From the NCBI RefSeq assembly GCF_013201665.1, contig NZ_CP053840.1, positions 868,001 through 932,000 on the forward strand: a stretch of DNA of 64,000 bases, in the 5' to 3' direction. The notes under the pieces were generated by a model. That model was not told the origin of the DNA and made no database searches. It saw nothing but the letters and a program-made list of their open reading frames with translations. Source of the DNA: Arcobacter venerupis (lineage in GTDB: Bacteria; Campylobacterota; Campylobacteria; Campylobacterales; Arcobacteraceae). The first letter of the stretch is position 1. Every line of letters starts with the position of its first letter. Below are positions 9,329 through 19,650 of the stretch, one piece after another. Made by a program: the position numbers and the translations under genes.

Positions 9329-9510
9329 CTGGTTTGCCTTTTAAATAAATGTTTTTTAATCTGGGGAAATTGTAGAGTTTTTTTTAATTTTAATCTTCTT
9401 AATTACTGCTGTAATAATTGTTTGTTATTGCTAAATATACTATTTATTATTGCTCTAATTTGTGTTGATAAGTAATTTATATAAATTATTTAATTATGAT
9501 TTATATTTAG

Positions 9511-9516
9511 TATAAT
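9511..9516 (+). promoter_or_regulatory. -10 box upstream of DUF1016 gene
   Basis: A perfect TATAAT lies 40 bases before the DUF1016 ATG in a very AT-rich stretch, with SD aaaaagga further down. No clear -35 is seen, as is usual for epsilonproteobacterial sigma-70 promoters. Confidence 0.5.
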
Positions 9517-9556
9517 ATTTTATTAGTTTTAAAAGAATAGAAAAAGGAATTTATAG

Positions 9557-9928
9557 ATGAAAGAAGTATTGCAAACACAAAACAGTTTTTATCATGATAT
9601 TAAATCTATTTTACAAATAGCAAGAGACAATGCCTATAAATCTGTAAATTTTATAATGGTAGAAGCTTATTGGAATATTGGTAAAAAAATAGTAGAAGTT
9701 GAACAAAATGGAGAAACAAAAGCAAAATATGGCTCAAATCTTATAAGTGAATTATCAAAACAGCTAATAGTTGATTTTGGAAGAGGCTTTAATACAACTA
9801 ATTTAAAAATGATGAGACAGTTTTATTTGATTTTTCCAAATCGTCACACACTGTGTGACCAATTGAGTTGGAGTCATTATCGACTTATTATGAGAATTGA
9901 AAATGAAAATACTAAGAATATATTTTAA
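9557..9928 (+). CDS. Truncated DUF1016 (YhcG-type) protein, N-terminal domain only
   Basis: The 123 residues match the N-terminal DUF1016 domain: VEAYWNIGKKIVE, YGSNLISELSKQL, FNTTNLKMMRQFY, and LSWSHYRLIMRIEN. The usual protein continues about 200 residues into a PD-(D/E)xK-like nuclease domain, which is missing here. The frame stops right after IEN, inside a 13-bp perfect hairpin. Promoter and SD are intact, so a short protein could be made, but as a nuclease it is probably dead. It marks the left edge of an accessory patch. Full-length relatives are found near restriction-modification and toxin-like genes. Alternatively it is a solitary DUF1016_N protein with a regulatory role. Confidence 0.7.
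   Translation: MKEVLQTQNSFYHDIKSILQIARDNAYKSVNFIMVEAYWNIGKKIVEVEQNGETKAKYGSNLISELSKQLIVDFGRGFNTTNLKMMRQFYLIFPNRHTLCDQLSWSHYRLIMRIENENTKNIF
9843..9859. repeat. 17-bp palindrome inside the DUF1016 gene
   Basis: GTCACACA-C-TGTGTGAC is a perfect palindrome with 8-bp arms. It encodes the RHTLCDQ segment just before the conserved LSWSHY motif. It may be chance codon use or a protein-binding site carried within the gene. Confidence 0.5.
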
Positions 9929-9953
9929 TTATGGCAAATCTGCCATAATTAAA
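9924..9953 (+). terminator. Hairpin at the truncation point of DUF1016
   Basis: Perfect 13-bp stem (TTTAATTATGGCA and its complement) with loop AATC. The stop codon of the truncated gene lies in the left arm. There is no T-run after it on the plus strand, so it is either a weak terminator or the remnant of a small inserted palindrome. Confidence 0.55.
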
Positions 9954-10122
9954 TCTCAAATAGAATTTAATGACAATTTGATAAACGAGAGCTTTTCAAA
10001 AATTTAAAGAATTAAGAAGCTTATAAAATTGTTGTTAGTCAAATGAGAAAAAGTTTTAAAGTTAAAAAATGATATAAAAAGATAAAATTAAATAAAAAAA
10101 TATTAGGGAAATAAAAATTAAA

Positions 10123-11193
10123 ATGAAAGAGTTTATCCCCTCAAAATTACCTTTAAAAAAAGATATAGAAACAAAAGAGATTTTAAGAGCCACAATAAGA
10201 GCACATAAAACATTAGCTGAATTAAAAGGTATTGCAAACTCTTTACCAAATCAAAAAATTGTAATAAATACTTTAGTTTTACAAGAAGCTAAAGATAGTA
10301 GTGAAATTGAGAATATTATTACAACTTATGATGAAATTTATCGTTCAGATATTTCAGATAGTTTTATAAATAGTGATATAAAAGAGGTTCAAAATTATAA
10401 AGATGCTTTGTATTTAGGTTTTGAGATTATTAAAACTAAAAAGTTTTTAACTATAAATCACATAAAAGAAATTCAATCAACTTTAGAAAAAAATGATGCA
10501 GGTTTTAGAAAACAAAGTGGAACAGTATTAAAAAATCCAACAACTGGAGAAATAAAACTAATTCCACCTCAAAATCCAAAAGATATTGAAGAACTTATGA
10601 CGAATTTGGTTGATTATATAAATGATTCAAGTTTAGAAGATTTTGATAGTTTAGTAAAAATGGCGATTATTCATTATCAATTCGAATCAATTCATCCTTT
10701 TTATGATGGAAATGGAAGAACTGGAAGAATCATAAATATCTTATATTTGGTTTTAGAAAATTTGTTAGATGTTCCTATTTTGTATTTGAGTAGATATATT
10801 ATTAAAAACAAAGCAGATTATTACAGACTATTAAATGATGTTAGTTTTAACGATGGGTTGAATAACTGGATTTTATTTATATTAAAAGGTATTGAGGAAA
10901 TTTCAAAAGAGACAATTAAAACAATAAAAAATATAGAAAATCTTATGAATGAAACTAAAAACATAATAATAGAGCAAAAACCAAAAATATATAGTAAAGA
11001 TTTACTAGAAGCACTTTTTTATCATCCTTACACAAAAAGAGCTTTTATAGAAGAACAACTAAATGTTTCAAGACCAACTGCAACTAATTATCTTAATGAG
11101 TTAGAAAAACTAGGAATCCTTTCAAGTAAAAAGATAGGAAAAGAAGTTTTTTATGTACATAATAAACTGTTTGAATTATTCAAAGACATGTAA
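10123..11193 (+). CDS. Fic family AMPylase with N-terminal inhibitory helix
   Basis: Predicted adenylyltransferase that modifies target proteins with AMP. The 356-residue protein has a Fic_N domain. In it, S59-S60-E61-I62-E63-N64 fits the inhibitory (S/T)xxxE(G/N) motif, so it is a self-inhibited class II Fic. The core motif HPFYDGNGRTGR (191-202) is complete, with catalytic His191 and the anion-binding loop. A C-terminal winged helix (about 300-345, FIEEQLNVSRPTATNYLNELEKLGIL) suggests DNA binding, possibly autoregulation. There is no separate antitoxin gene. It is flanked by a broken DUF1016 gene and a beta-solenoid membrane protein; two matching inverted repeats begin at its stop codon. 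The target protein is unknown. Confidence 0.92.
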   Translation: MKEFIPSKLPLKKDIETKEILRATIRAHKTLAELKGIANSLPNQKIVINTLVLQEAKDSSEIENIITTYDEIYRSDISDSFINSDIKEVQNYKDALYLGFEIIKTKKFLTINHIKEIQSTLEKNDAGFRKQSGTVLKNPTTGEIKLIPPQNPKDIEELMTNLVDYINDSSLEDFDSLVKMAIIHYQFESIHPFYDGNGRTGRIINILYLVLENLLDVPILYLSRYIIKNKADYYRLLNDVSFNDGLNNWILFILKGIEEISKETIKTIKNIENLMNETKNIIIEQKPKIYSKDLLEALFYHPYTKRAFIEEQLNVSRPTATNYLNELEKLGILSSKKIGKEVFYVHNKLFELFKDM

Positions 11194-11218
11194 AGAAAAT
11201 GATAAAATCTTTACATGT
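11186..11218. repeat. Inverted repeat 1 downstream of fic
   Basis: 11-bp arms ACATGTAAAGA/TCTTTACATGT around an 11-base spacer, starting in the last codons of fic. Its 29-base core matches the next copy at 25 positions with a 38-base period. Confidence 0.7.
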
Positions 11219-11220
11219 TA

Positions 11221-11263
11221 TTTTTATATGTAAAGAAAATAGCAAAATTTTTACATATAAAAA
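11221..11263. repeat. Inverted repeat 2 upstream of the beta-solenoid gene
   Basis: 14-bp perfect arms (TTTTTATATGTAAA and its complement) around a 15-base spacer, ending 20 bases before the ATG at 11284. It shares the ATGTAAAGAAAAT...TTTACAT core with repeat 1. Placement suits paired operators; the T-run orientation could also give a leftward terminator. Confidence 0.65.
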
Positions 11264-11283
11264 ATTAGAAAAGGAAATTTATA

Positions 11284-12843
11284 ATGTTTTCAAATATGAA
11301 ACCAGCAGAAAAAAGACTTTTAGAAGCTTGTCAAAAAGGTGAAATACTTGACTTGGGAAATGAGCGACCAAAAGTAAAAATAGATGACAATGAGATAAGA
11401 GGAGAGTTTCTAAGAACTTTGATTTTGAGTGATAATCAAGAGATAGAAGAAAGTAATAAAAGATATATTTTAAAAATAGACCCAAAAGGAATAAGATTTA
11501 GTGGTGTATATATAAGTGGGATATTTGATTTTTCATTTTGTAGTACAGATTTACCATTTAAATTTGAAAATTCAATTTTTGACAAAAAAATAGATATGTC
11601 TAATTCAAAACTTAAATATATAAAACTTGATGGTTCTGAAATTAATGAGTTATATGGACAAAGTTTAATTTGTGATAGTGATTTTTGCTTGAAAAATAAA
11701 TTTAAAGCTAAAAAAGAAATAAATCTTGATACAGCAATTATTAGAGAAAATTTAGAGTTAACAGATGGAGTTTTTGAAAATATAAATTTGTCTAGAGTGG
11801 AAGTTGGGAAAAGTTTATTTTTAAATTCTAAGTTTATTGCAAAAGGTGATTTAAAGCTTAAATCATCAAAAATAGGTGGTAGTTTGTATTTTTCTGGCGG
11901 AAAATTTAAAACAATAGAAAGCAATAAGATTTGGATATGTGGTTCAGTATTTTTAAGAGATGGTTTTGAAGCAAGTGGAGAAGTAAATTTTCACTCTTGT
12001 TTTATAGGTAAATCTTTTATATTTTCAAACTCAAATAAAATTGCATCTTTGATTTTAAATTCTGCACAAATATCAAGATTGAATTTTGATATTTCTAATG
12101 TTAAAAATATAGATTTAGATGGATGTGTTTATGAGCATTTAAATTCCATTATATTTTCCCAATTAGTTGAAAAAATGCCCAAAGAAGATAATTTTAAACC
12201 ACAACCTTACAAACAATTAGCAAAAGTTCTACGAAATATGGGACATAATGAAGATGCTAATAATATTATGATTAAATATAATGATGAACTTAGAAAAAAA
12301 GATTTTCTTACTTGTGATAGATTATTTATATCTATTTTAAAATGGATATACGGAAAAACTGCTGGATATGGTTACAAACCTATGAAAGTTTTAGGGACAA
12401 TGTTCATAGTTTGGTTTCTTTGTAGCTTATTTTATTGGAAAGCTTCAAGTGTTGCAGTTTTTGCACCAAGTAATCCTTTAATTTTTCAATATAAAGATTA
12501 TAAGGTTAAAATTGCAGATGAAGGTACAGTAATTGGAGATTTTTTTAATAGTAAAGATTACAAATGCACAGATGATACAATTGAATGTAATAATTGGACA
12601 AATAGTAAACTACTTGATGAAGAATACACAACATTCAATCCTTTTATGTATTCATTAGATGTGATATTACCAATCGTTGATTTACAAGTAGAGAAAGATT
12701 GGGGACAATATGTCTCTTCAAACAATTGGACACTCAATGATTTTACTCGTTGGATAATGTGGTTTGAAATATTATTTGGTTGGATTTATAGTTTAATTTT
12801 AGTAGCTATTTTATCTGGACTTGCAAAAAATGAGAAAGACTAA
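11284..12843 (+). CDS. Pentapeptide-like beta-solenoid protein with two C-terminal membrane helices
   Basis: A 519-residue protein. The first 300 residues form degenerate repeats about every 20 residues (for example IRFSGVYISGIFDFSF, LKLKSSKIGGSLYFSGGKFK), resembling a right-handed beta-solenoid of the pentapeptide type. A charged helical link follows. Two hydrophobic helices lie at about 366-385 (MFIVWFLCSLFYWK) and 492-512 (EILFGWIYSLILVAILSGL), separated by a polar region of about 100 residues with two close Cys (CTDDTIEC). Similar proteins are sometimes labelled membrane-associated oxidoreductase, but I see no redox motif. SD aaggaa supports the start. It belongs to the Fic/DUF1016 accessory patch; function unknown. 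Confidence 0.75.
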   Translation: MFSNMKPAEKRLLEACQKGEILDLGNERPKVKIDDNEIRGEFLRTLILSDNQEIEESNKRYILKIDPKGIRFSGVYISGIFDFSFCSTDLPFKFENSIFDKKIDMSNSKLKYIKLDGSEINELYGQSLICDSDFCLKNKFKAKKEINLDTAIIRENLELTDGVFENINLSRVEVGKSLFLNSKFIAKGDLKLKSSKIGGSLYFSGGKFKTIESNKIWICGSVFLRDGFEASGEVNFHSCFIGKSFIFSNSNKIASLILNSAQISRLNFDISNVKNIDLDGCVYEHLNSIIFSQLVEKMPKEDNFKPQPYKQLAKVLRNMGHNEDANNIMIKYNDELRKKDFLTCDRLFISILKWIYGKTAGYGYKPMKVLGTMFIVWFLCSLFYWKASSVAVFAPSNPLIFQYKDYKVKIADEGTVIGDFFNSKDYKCTDDTIECNNWTNSKLLDEEYTTFNPFMYSLDVILPIVDLQVEKDWGQYVSSNNWTLNDFTRWIMWFEILFGWIYSLILVAILSGLAKNEKD

Positions 12844-12855
12844 GAAGTATGGGAA

Positions 12856-12876
12856 CTATGCCCTAAAACGGCATAG
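12856..12876. terminator. Short hairpin between convergent genes
   Basis: Stem CTATGCC/GGCATAG with a 7-base loop between the beta-solenoid gene and the end of the SUF operon. It overlaps the last codons of the leftward gene. No long T-run, so a weak terminator at best. Confidence 0.4.
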
Positions 12877-13213
12877 CTGCTCCACTTGCTCCCATGATTT
12901 CTTTTGCATCTTCACTCATCATTGATGGATCCCATGGTGGAGAAAACACAAGTGTTACTTTTGCTTCATCAACTTCATCAACAGCTAATGTTACATATTT
13001 TACTTGCTCAAGTAGGCTTTCTGCTACTGGACAAGTTGGGCTTGTTAGTGTCATTGTGATTGTACAATGTAAATATCTATCTTTTTGTTCAAACTCTATG
13101 TTATAAATCAATCCCAAATCATAAATATTTGATGGGATTTCTGGGTCATATACTTTTTTTAAATTTTCTATTATTTTTTCTTCTATACTTTTTAAATCAA
13201 AAATTGTTTCCAT
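12863..13213 (-). CDS. SufT-like DUF59/MIP18 Fe-S maturation protein
   Basis: Small cytoplasmic protein of 116 residues with a DUF59 fold: VYDPEIPSNIYDLGLIYNIE, then LTSPTCPVAESL with the conserved Cys, and VFSPPWDPSMMSEDAKEIMG at the end. DUF59 proteins assist iron-sulfur cluster maturation or transfer. It is the last gene of the SUF operon, ten bases after sufE, which supports that role. The extended PPWDPSMMS tail is typical of SufT/PaaD-like members. Confidence 0.88.
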   Translation of the reverse strand: METIFDLKSIEEKIIENLKKVYDPEIPSNIYDLGLIYNIEFEQKDRYLHCTITMTLTSPTCPVAESLLEQVKYVTLAVDEVDEAKVTLVFSPPWDPSMMSEDAKEIMGASGAAMPF

Positions 13214-13223
13214 TTTTTATCCT

Positions 13224-13634
13224 TTATGCATTTAGCGCATACTCTTTAATTTTTTTCATCATTCCAATAACTCCACTTTGTCTATTTGGAGTTATAACAT
13301 CACTTAGTTTTAATTCATGGACAATATCCATATCAATCTCTTTTAACTCTTCAACTGTTGAGTCTGAAAAGATTTTTAATATCATATAAACTAAACCTTT
13401 TACGATTATTGCATCGCTTGTTCCATGAAAATATAGTTTTCCATCTTTTAACTCATGGGTTAACCAAACTTGTGAGGTACAACCATGAACTATATTTGCT
13501 GGGATTTTGTCACTTTCATTAAATTCTTCTAGTTTTTTTCCTAAATCTATAATATATTCATATTTTGATAATTCATCTTCAAAGAAATCTAAATCTTCTT
13601 TTATATCATTTACTCTTTGCTCGATAGTATTCAA
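13224..13634 (-). CDS. sufE: SufE sulfur acceptor protein
   Basis: Cytoplasmic partner of SufS that takes persulfide from its active-site Cys and passes it to the SufBCD scaffold. The 136-residue sequence carries the SufE motif HGCTSQVWL with acceptor Cys52, plus the C-terminal SPNRQSG-like helix (here TPNRQSGVIGMM). It follows sufS by two bases, and the SUF order is kept. Length is typical (E. coli 138). Confidence 0.94.
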   Translation of the reverse strand: MNTIEQRVNDIKEDLDFFEDELSKYEYIIDLGKKLEEFNESDKIPANIVHGCTSQVWLTHELKDGKLYFHGTSDAIIVKGLVYMILKIFSDSTVEELKEIDMDIVHELKLSDVITPNRQSGVIGMMKKIKEYALNA

Positions 13635-13636
13635 TT

Positions 13637-14821
13637 TTAATCCTTTAACATACTTAATGCTTTTTTTAATGCCTCAATTAATTTATCAACATCTACATAG
13701 TCATTATAAAAAGCAACAGAAACTCTAATAGTTCCTCTAATTCCTAACTTTTTCATAATAGGTTGAGCACAATGATGTCCAACTCTTACCGCTACATTCA
13801 TTTTATCAATCAAAATTCCAATATCATCGTGAACTATTCCCTCAAAATTGAAACTTCTACTTCCTATACAATCTTTTGTGTCATTGTAAAAAACAATCCC
13901 AGGAAGTTTTGCCAACTCTTCATCAAGAAATTTAAAAACATTTTTTTCAATGCTTTCGATATTTTCATATTTCACATAATTTAAATACTCTAAAGCTTTT
14001 CCAAATCCTATAACACCTGCAATATTTTGCGTTCCTGCTTCAAATTTGTAAGGAGAATCAAGTAAAGTTGAATGATTATAATCAACTTCTTGGATTGTAG
14101 CACCACCTGTTTGGTAAGCTTTTACATCTTTTAAATATTTTTCTTTTACATAAATAGCTCCAACTCCTGTTGGTGCAAAAGTTTTATGTCCTGAAATTGC
14201 AAAAAAATCAACATCAAGGTCTTGAACATCAACTTTGAAGTGAGCTAAACTTTGAGCTCCATCTATCATAATAATTGCTCCATATTCATGGGCTAATTTT
14301 GCTATTGTTTTTATATCATGGATTTTTCCAAAGGCATTTGAAACATGAGTGATACTTACAAAAGCATTTGGATTTGCTTTTAAAAGTTCTTCAAAATGTT
14401 CTAGGTCAAAATCTAAATTATCATTACAGCTTACAACTTCAAGACCATTTCCCAAACTTCTTCCTTGCATATGCCAAGGAGTGATATTTGAGTGATGTTC
14501 CAAAGAAGAGATAATCACTGTTTTAAAATCTTTTGCAAAAGAAGAAGCAATAAAGTTTAAAGACTCAGTTACACCTTTTGTGAAAATTATCTCTTCATTT
14601 TTTGAAGCATTTATAAACTCTTTTAATAAAACTCTTGTTTTTTCAAACTCTTGAGTTGCTTTATTTGCATGACCAAAATTACTTCTATGAGTATTTGCAC
14701 AATATGTTTCGTAGTATTCAACTTGCGAATCAATTACACTTTTTGGTTTTTGCGTTGTTGCTCCATTATCCAAATAAACTGTTTTAGAATTTTGGAAATA
14801 TGGAAAGTCCTTTTTAAACAT
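13637..14821 (-). CDS. sufS: SufS cysteine desulfurase
   Basis: Pyridoxal-phosphate enzyme that releases sulfur from cysteine for Fe-S assembly. PLP Lys213 lies in AISGHKTFAP and the active-site Cys351 in VRVGHHCAQP, the class II (SufS) arrangement. The start is set at the ATG at 14821 (MFKKDFPYFQNS), giving 394 residues. SD AAAGGG fits this ATG, and the more upstream ATG at 14845 has none. The start overlaps the sufD stop by 8 bases. It works with SufE encoded next. Confidence 0.94.
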   Translation of the reverse strand: MFKKDFPYFQNSKTVYLDNGATTQKPKSVIDSQVEYYETYCANTHRSNFGHANKATQEFEKTRVLLKEFINASKNEEIIFTKGVTESLNFIASSFAKDFKTVIISSLEHHSNITPWHMQGRSLGNGLEVVSCNDNLDFDLEHFEELLKANPNAFVSITHVSNAFGKIHDIKTIAKLAHEYGAIIMIDGAQSLAHFKVDVQDLDVDFFAISGHKTFAPTGVGAIYVKEKYLKDVKAYQTGGATIQEVDYNHSTLLDSPYKFEAGTQNIAGVIGFGKALEYLNYVKYENIESIEKNVFKFLDEELAKLPGIVFYNDTKDCIGSRSFNFEGIVHDDIGILIDKMNVAVRVGHHCAQPIMKKLGIRGTIRVSVAFYNDYVDVDKLIEALKKALSMLKD

Positions 14822-15854
14822 ATTTTTCCCTTTTGTAAGTTTCAATAAATTCTTTTATTATCTCATCTTTTATATTAGATTTTATTGTATTTTCAAAAGC
14901 TTCAAGTAACATATCATATGCTTGCTCTTTTTTTATTCCTCTTGATTGAAGATATAAAAGTTGTTCTTTGTTTAAACTTCCTGTTGTAGTCCCATGACTA
15001 GCTTCTAATTCATCAATTAAAATTTCAAGATGAGGTTGAGCAATAATAGTTGCATCATCACTTAATAAAATAGTGTCACAATTTTGGAAAGCTTTTGAGA
15101 ATAGGGCACTTGGATTTACTATTGATTTTGCTTTAAATACAGCTTTTGAACTATCTTTTAAACTATGTTTGAAGTTTATATTACTATTTGAACTTTTTTC
15201 ATTGTGAATAGTTTTTATTAGATTTGAAGTCGCTGCATTTGAAAAAAGTTTTATCAAAGCATTTAATTCATAGTTTACATTTTCATTATTGATAATATTT
15301 TCAAAACTATTTACTATAAATCCATCTCCAAAATCAAAGTTGAAAAGCTCTAGGTTTGAACTATTCTTTTGTTCAACTGCAAGGGCAAAAGTCATTGAAT
15401 TTGAAATATTTATATCTTGAACTTTTACATACTCTAAAGAAGCATTTTCTTCTAATTGTATTTTTCTATTAACTGCATAAAAACTGTTTTCAGAAGAGTT
15501 CACAAAAACTTCAACAATACTTGCTTTTATATCTTTTTTTACTTCTATTTTCAAAGAGTTTGTATAAAGTGTTTCACTTTGTTTTAATTTATGAATTAAG
15601 AAAATAGGTTCAGCAATATTTTTATTTATTGTTAAAATTGTTTGTTTATCATCTAAACTTCTTGTAATATCAAATAAAACTGATTCATATTTCTCTTTAT
15701 CAACAGTAGTTTCTAAACCCATAATATCAAGTTCATAACTTTGTTTATCTGCAAATTCATAAGAAAAAAGTGAATCAAAATTTATTTTCAAAAACTCTTC
15801 GTCTTTTTTATTTGGAAGGTTTATCCCTTTGATTTCATTTATTATTAACATCAT
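14814..15854 (-). CDS. sufD: SufD scaffold subunit
   Basis: Component of the SufBC2D Fe-S scaffold. The 346-residue protein is mostly beta-helix, ending in the family motif ELEASHGTTTGSLNKEQLLYLQSRGI with the conserved His. The N-terminal part is divergent, as is usual for SufD. It overlaps the end of sufC by 20 bases and sufS by 8, so translation is coupled through the operon. Confidence 0.92.
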   Translation of the reverse strand: MMLIINEIKGINLPNKKDEEFLKINFDSLFSYEFADKQSYELDIMGLETTVDKEKYESVLFDITRSLDDKQTILTINKNIAEPIFLIHKLKQSETLYTNSLKIEVKKDIKASIVEVFVNSSENSFYAVNRKIQLEENASLEYVKVQDINISNSMTFALAVEQKNSSNLELFNFDFGDGFIVNSFENIINNENVNYELNALIKLFSNAATSNLIKTIHNEKSSNSNINFKHSLKDSSKAVFKAKSIVNPSALFSKAFQNCDTILLSDDATIIAQPHLEILIDELEASHGTTTGSLNKEQLLYLQSRGIKKEQAYDMLLEAFENTIKSNIKDEIIKEFIETYKREKYV

Positions 15855-16608
15855 TTATTCCTATTGCTTCGTAACCTTTTTCATCAAGTTCTAAAGCTAA
15901 GCTATAATCTCCTGTTTTTACAATTTTCCCATCATTTAAAATATGTACAAAATCAGGTTTTATCAACTCTAATAATCTATCATAGTGCGTAATCATTAAT
16001 ACAGATCTTTTTCCATCAAGCATAGAGTTTATTACATTTGCAACAGTTTTAATAGCATCTACATCAAGACCTGAATCTATTTCATCAAGCATGATTAAAT
16101 CAGGTTGAAGCATTAAAAGTTGAATTAATTCATTTCTTTTTTTCTCCCCACCACTAAAACCATCATTTAAATCTCTTTGTAGAAGTTTTCTATCAATATT
16201 ATATTTTGCTGTCTCTTCTTTGATAAGTTTTAAAAACTCCATTGCATCAATTTCTGGAAGTCCTGCATACACTCTTTTAGCATTGATTGCTGTTTTTAAA
16301 AAGTAGCTATTGTTAACGCCTGCAACTTCAACAGGAGATTGGAAACTCATAAAAATTCCCTCATTTGCTCTTTGTGTTACATCAAGGTCTAATAAATTTT
16401 TCTTTTTATATGTAATTTTCCCCTCAGTCACAACACAATCATAATGAGCACTTAATGTTTTCACTAAAGTTGATTTTCCAGCTCCATTTGTTCCCATTAA
16501 AGCATGAACTTCGCCTTCTTTAATCTCTAAATTTATACCTTTTAATATCTCTTTATCATTTATATTTACTTTTAAATCTTCTATTTTTAATAATGTATTT
16601 TTTTTCAT
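15835..16608 (-). CDS. sufC: SufC Fe-S assembly ATPase
   Basis: Soluble ABC-type ATPase that drives conformational change in SufBD. The 257 residues contain Walker A GTNGAGKST (about 39-47), signature FSGGEKKRNE, Walker B LIMLDEIDSGLD and switch His in MITHYDRL. No membrane domain is present, as expected for SufC. It lies 3 bases after sufB with SD GGGAT. Confidence 0.95.
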   Translation of the reverse strand: MKKNTLLKIEDLKVNINDKEILKGINLEIKEGEVHALMGTNGAGKSTLVKTLSAHYDCVVTEGKITYKKKNLLDLDVTQRANEGIFMSFQSPVEVAGVNNSYFLKTAINAKRVYAGLPEIDAMEFLKLIKEETAKYNIDRKLLQRDLNDGFSGGEKKRNELIQLLMLQPDLIMLDEIDSGLDVDAIKTVANVINSMLDGKRSVLMITHYDRLLELIKPDFVHILNDGKIVKTGDYSLALELDEKGYEAIGINDVNNK

Positions 16609-16611
16609 AAT

Positions 16612-18057
16612 TTATCCCACACTTCCTTCTAATGATATACTTAATAACTCTTTTGCTTCTGCTGCAAACTCCATTGGTAACTCTTTTAAAACCTCTTTAC
16701 AAAAACCATTTACAATCATGGCAATTGCATCTTCTTCATTTATTCCTCTTTGTGAAAGGTAAAAAAGTTGTTCATCAGAGATTTTTGAAGTTGTTGCTTC
16801 ATGTTCAATGTTTGCACTACTGTTTCTGATTTCATGATATGGATAAGTATGCGCATGGCATTTATTTCCAATCAATAATGAATCACACTCTGAAATATTT
16901 CTAGCATTTGAAGCGCTTTTCCCAACTCTTACTAATCCTCTGTAAGCATTTCTTCCATGCATTGCAGAGATTCCTTTTGAGATGATTGTAGATTTAGTAT
17001 TTTTACCTAAATGAACCATTTTTGTTCCAGTATCTGCTTGTTGTGCTTTTGAAGCAATTGCAACTGAATAAAACTCTCCTACACTATTATCACCTGCAAG
17101 TATGCACGATGGATATTTCCATGTTATGGCACTTCCCGTTTCTACTTGTGTCCAAGAAATTTTAGAATTATCACCTTTACAGATTCCTCTTTTTGTAACA
17201 AAGTTTAGAATTCCACCTTTTCCATTGTCATCACCTGGAAACCAGTTTTGAATAGTTGAATATTTAATTTGACCATTTTTTAAAGCAACTAACTCAACAA
17301 CAGCTGCATGAAGTTGTCTCTCATCTCTTGTTGGTGCTGAACAACCTTCATTATATGAAACATAAGAGTTTTCATCACAAATGATTAAAGTTCGCTCAAA
17401 TTGTCCAGTATCTAAGGCATTTATTCTAAAGTAAGTTGATAATTCCATTGGACATCTAACATTTGGTGGAATATATACAAAACTTCCATCTGTGAAAACT
17501 GCACTATTTAAACAGGCAAAATAGTTATCTACAACAGGAACTACACTTGCTAAATACTCTTGTACAAGTTGAGGATATTTATGTGCTGCTTCACTAATTG
17601 AGCAAAATATGATTCCTAGTTTTTCAAGTTCACCTTGATATGTAGTTTTTACAGAAACAGAATCAAACACTGCATCAACTGCAACTCCTTTTACACCTGC
17701 AAGTTGTTTTTGCTCTTCAAGTGGAATTCCTAATTTTTCATATGTCTTTAAAATCTCAGGATCAACTTCGTCTAAAGAGTCCAAAGCTTTTTTAGGTGCA
17801 GAATAATATGCTATATCTTGATAATCTATTTTAGGATAATCTAAATGTGCCCAAGATGGTTCTTCCATTTTTTGCCATTTTTTGTAAGCTTTTAATCTAA
17901 AATCTAAAAGCCAAGCTGGCTCGTCTTTTTTTGCTGATATTGCTCTAATTACATCTTCATTTAAACCTTTTGCAAAAGTGTCACTTTCTATTAAAGTTTC
18001 AAATCCTAGTTTATAATCTTTGTTAATAATATCTTCTAATTGTTTATTGTCACTCAT
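16612..18057 (-). CDS. sufB: SufB scaffold subunit
   Basis: Scaffold subunit on which Fe-S clusters are built. The protein (481 residues from the ATG at 18057) carries the beta-helix core and family motifs [18 protein letters not shown] (conserved Cys) and [23 protein letters not shown] with the conserved His and Glu. The start at 18057 (MSDNKQ) is chosen because SD TTGGAG lies six bases upstream; the TTG at 18069 overlaps that SD. It is the first gene of the SUF operon, with a TATAAA box and a GGATA inverted repeat upstream. Confidence 0.95.
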   Translation of the reverse strand: MSDNKQLEDIINKDYKLGFETLIESDTFAKGLNEDVIRAISAKKDEPAWLLDFRLKAYKKWQKMEEPSWAHLDYPKIDYQDIAYYSAPKKALDSLDEVDPEILKTYEKLGIPLEEQKQLAGVKGVAVDAVFDSVSVKTTYQGELEKLGIIFCSISEAAHKYPQLVQEYLASVVPVVDNYFACLNSAVFTDGSFVYIPPNVRCPMELSTYFRINALDTGQFERTLIICDENSYVSYNEGCSAPTRDERQLHAAVVELVALKNGQIKYSTIQNWFPGDDNGKGGILNFVTKRGICKGDNSKISWTQVETGSAITWKYPSCILAGDNSVGEFYSVAIASKAQQADTGTKMVHLGKNTKSTIISKGISAMHGRNAYRGLVRVGKSASNARNISECDSLLIGNKCHAHTYPYHEIRNSSANIEHEATTSKISDEQLFYLSQRGINEEDAIAMIVNGFCKEVLKELPMEFAAEAKELLSISLEGSVG

Positions 18058-18069
18058 AATTGACTCCAA

Positions 18070-19622
<1,553 letters not shown>

Positions 19623-19650
19623 TAAAAAATAGAATAAAAAGGAAAATACG

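Noticed and set aside
9960-10122. Remnant of the missing DUF1016 C-terminal domain
   Set aside because: Short readable stretches such as FKELRSL occur but do not match the nuclease domain well enough to call a pseudogene tail.
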